A DNA stretch of 5,117 nucleotides from NCBI GenBank assembly GCA_026396425.1, contig JAPLWU010000044.1, forward strand, positions 1-5,117. The letters run 5' to 3'. The notes under the pieces were generated by a model that made no database searches, was not told the DNA's origin, and saw only the letters and a program-made list of their open reading frames with translations. Position numbers and translations under genes: made by a program. This DNA comes from Microcaldota archaeon. Its GTDB lineage: Archaea; Micrarchaeota; Micrarchaeia; Burarchaeales; JAKAKT01. Below are positions 4,816 to 5,117 of the stretch, piece by piece (the first letter of the stretch is position 1; every line of letters starts with the position of its first letter).

Positions 4816-5117
4816 ATGGATTTAGGGGCAGGTCTGAGGAGGGCGCTCGCAAAGATTACGGGGGCGGCGCTCATAGACGAGAAGGCCGTGAAAGAATTAG
4901 TCAAAGAACTGCAACGCGTTCTCATCTCAGGCGACGTGAATGTAAAACTCGTTTTCGAACTTTCGAAGCGCATCGAACAGAAGGCGCTGGAGCAGAAGCA
5001 GCTCAAGGGAATCTCGGTCAGGGAGCACGTCGTCAAAGTGGTTTACGACGAGCTGGTCGCGCTAATGGGCGAGCAGCACGCCCCTAAACTGGAGAAGCAG
5101 AAGATACTGCTGTTGGG
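4816..5117 (+). CDS. srp54: Signal recognition particle protein SRP54, N domain (3'-truncated by window)
   Basis: GTPase that binds 7S RNA and signal sequences and delivers ribosome-nascent chain complexes to the membrane receptor FtsY. The first 100 codons are visible: start MDLGAGLRRALAKITGAA, then the N-domain four-helix bundle with the family signature around 35-50 (VLISGDVNVKLVFELSKRI), the helix VREHVVKVVYDELVALMG (68-85), and KILLLG (96-101) leading into the G1 P-loop, which falls past the window end. ATG at 4816 is chosen because the conserved N-terminus begins there and a TATA box sits 28 bases before it. Archaeal SRP54 is usually about 440-450 residues, so about three quarters (G and M domains) are missing. 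Nothing looks unusual. Confidence 0.95.
   Translation, partial: MDLGAGLRRALAKITGAALIDEKAVKELVKELQRVLISGDVNVKLVFELSKRIEQKALEQKQLKGISVREHVVKVVYDELVALMGEQHAPKLEKQKILLL

Noticed and set aside
4782..5087. Plus-strand ORF of 101 codons over the start of srp54
   Set aside because: It is in another frame, Arg-rich and low in complexity. The frame starting at 4816 gives a clear SRP54 N domain.

Overview
The window is archaeal. It carries an archaeal-type ATP-dependent DNA ligase, an SRP54 GTPase, an Lrp/AsnC-type regulator, TATA-box promoters at archaeal spacing, a mix of leaderless and Shine-Dalgarno starts, and a tRNA gene with a bulge-helix-bulge (BHB) intron. Many small uncharacterised proteins, unusual tRNA introns and a UAU isoleucine anticodon point to a DPANN-like lineage (Micrarchaeota/Diapherotrites-like). 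That placement is inference only.

Layout: 1-1204 (+) is the 3' two thirds of a DNA ligase gene. 1205-1377 is a structured intergenic stretch ending in a palindromic TATA element. 1378-1815 (+) is an orphan 145-residue protein. 1858-2071 (-) is a tRNA-Ile gene read with anticodon UAU and interrupted twice: a 32-nt canonical intron at 37/38, and a 107-nt insertion in the T-loop that holds three tandem hairpins. 2118-3644 (-) is a two-gene operon of paralogous Cys-rich proteins whose stop and start codons abut (TAG|ATG). 3645-3764 is a very AT-rich divergent promoter region. 3765-4760 (+) is a regulator made of two Lrp/AsnC-like modules in one chain. 4816-5117 (+) is the 5' end of srp54, cut by the window edge just as the first GTPase motif begins.

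How the parts fit: ligase and SRP54 are housekeeping genes at the edges. The middle looks like a lineage-specific unit. The double Lrp-like regulator is divergent from the Cys-rich pair and shares a 120-bp AT-rich control region with it, so it probably controls that pair, itself, or both. The most unusual feature is the doubly interrupted tRNA-Ile(UAU) gene. Most archaea read AUA with a modified CAU-anticodon tRNA. All helices of the spliced tRNA are intact, and AUA codons are common in the neighbouring genes.
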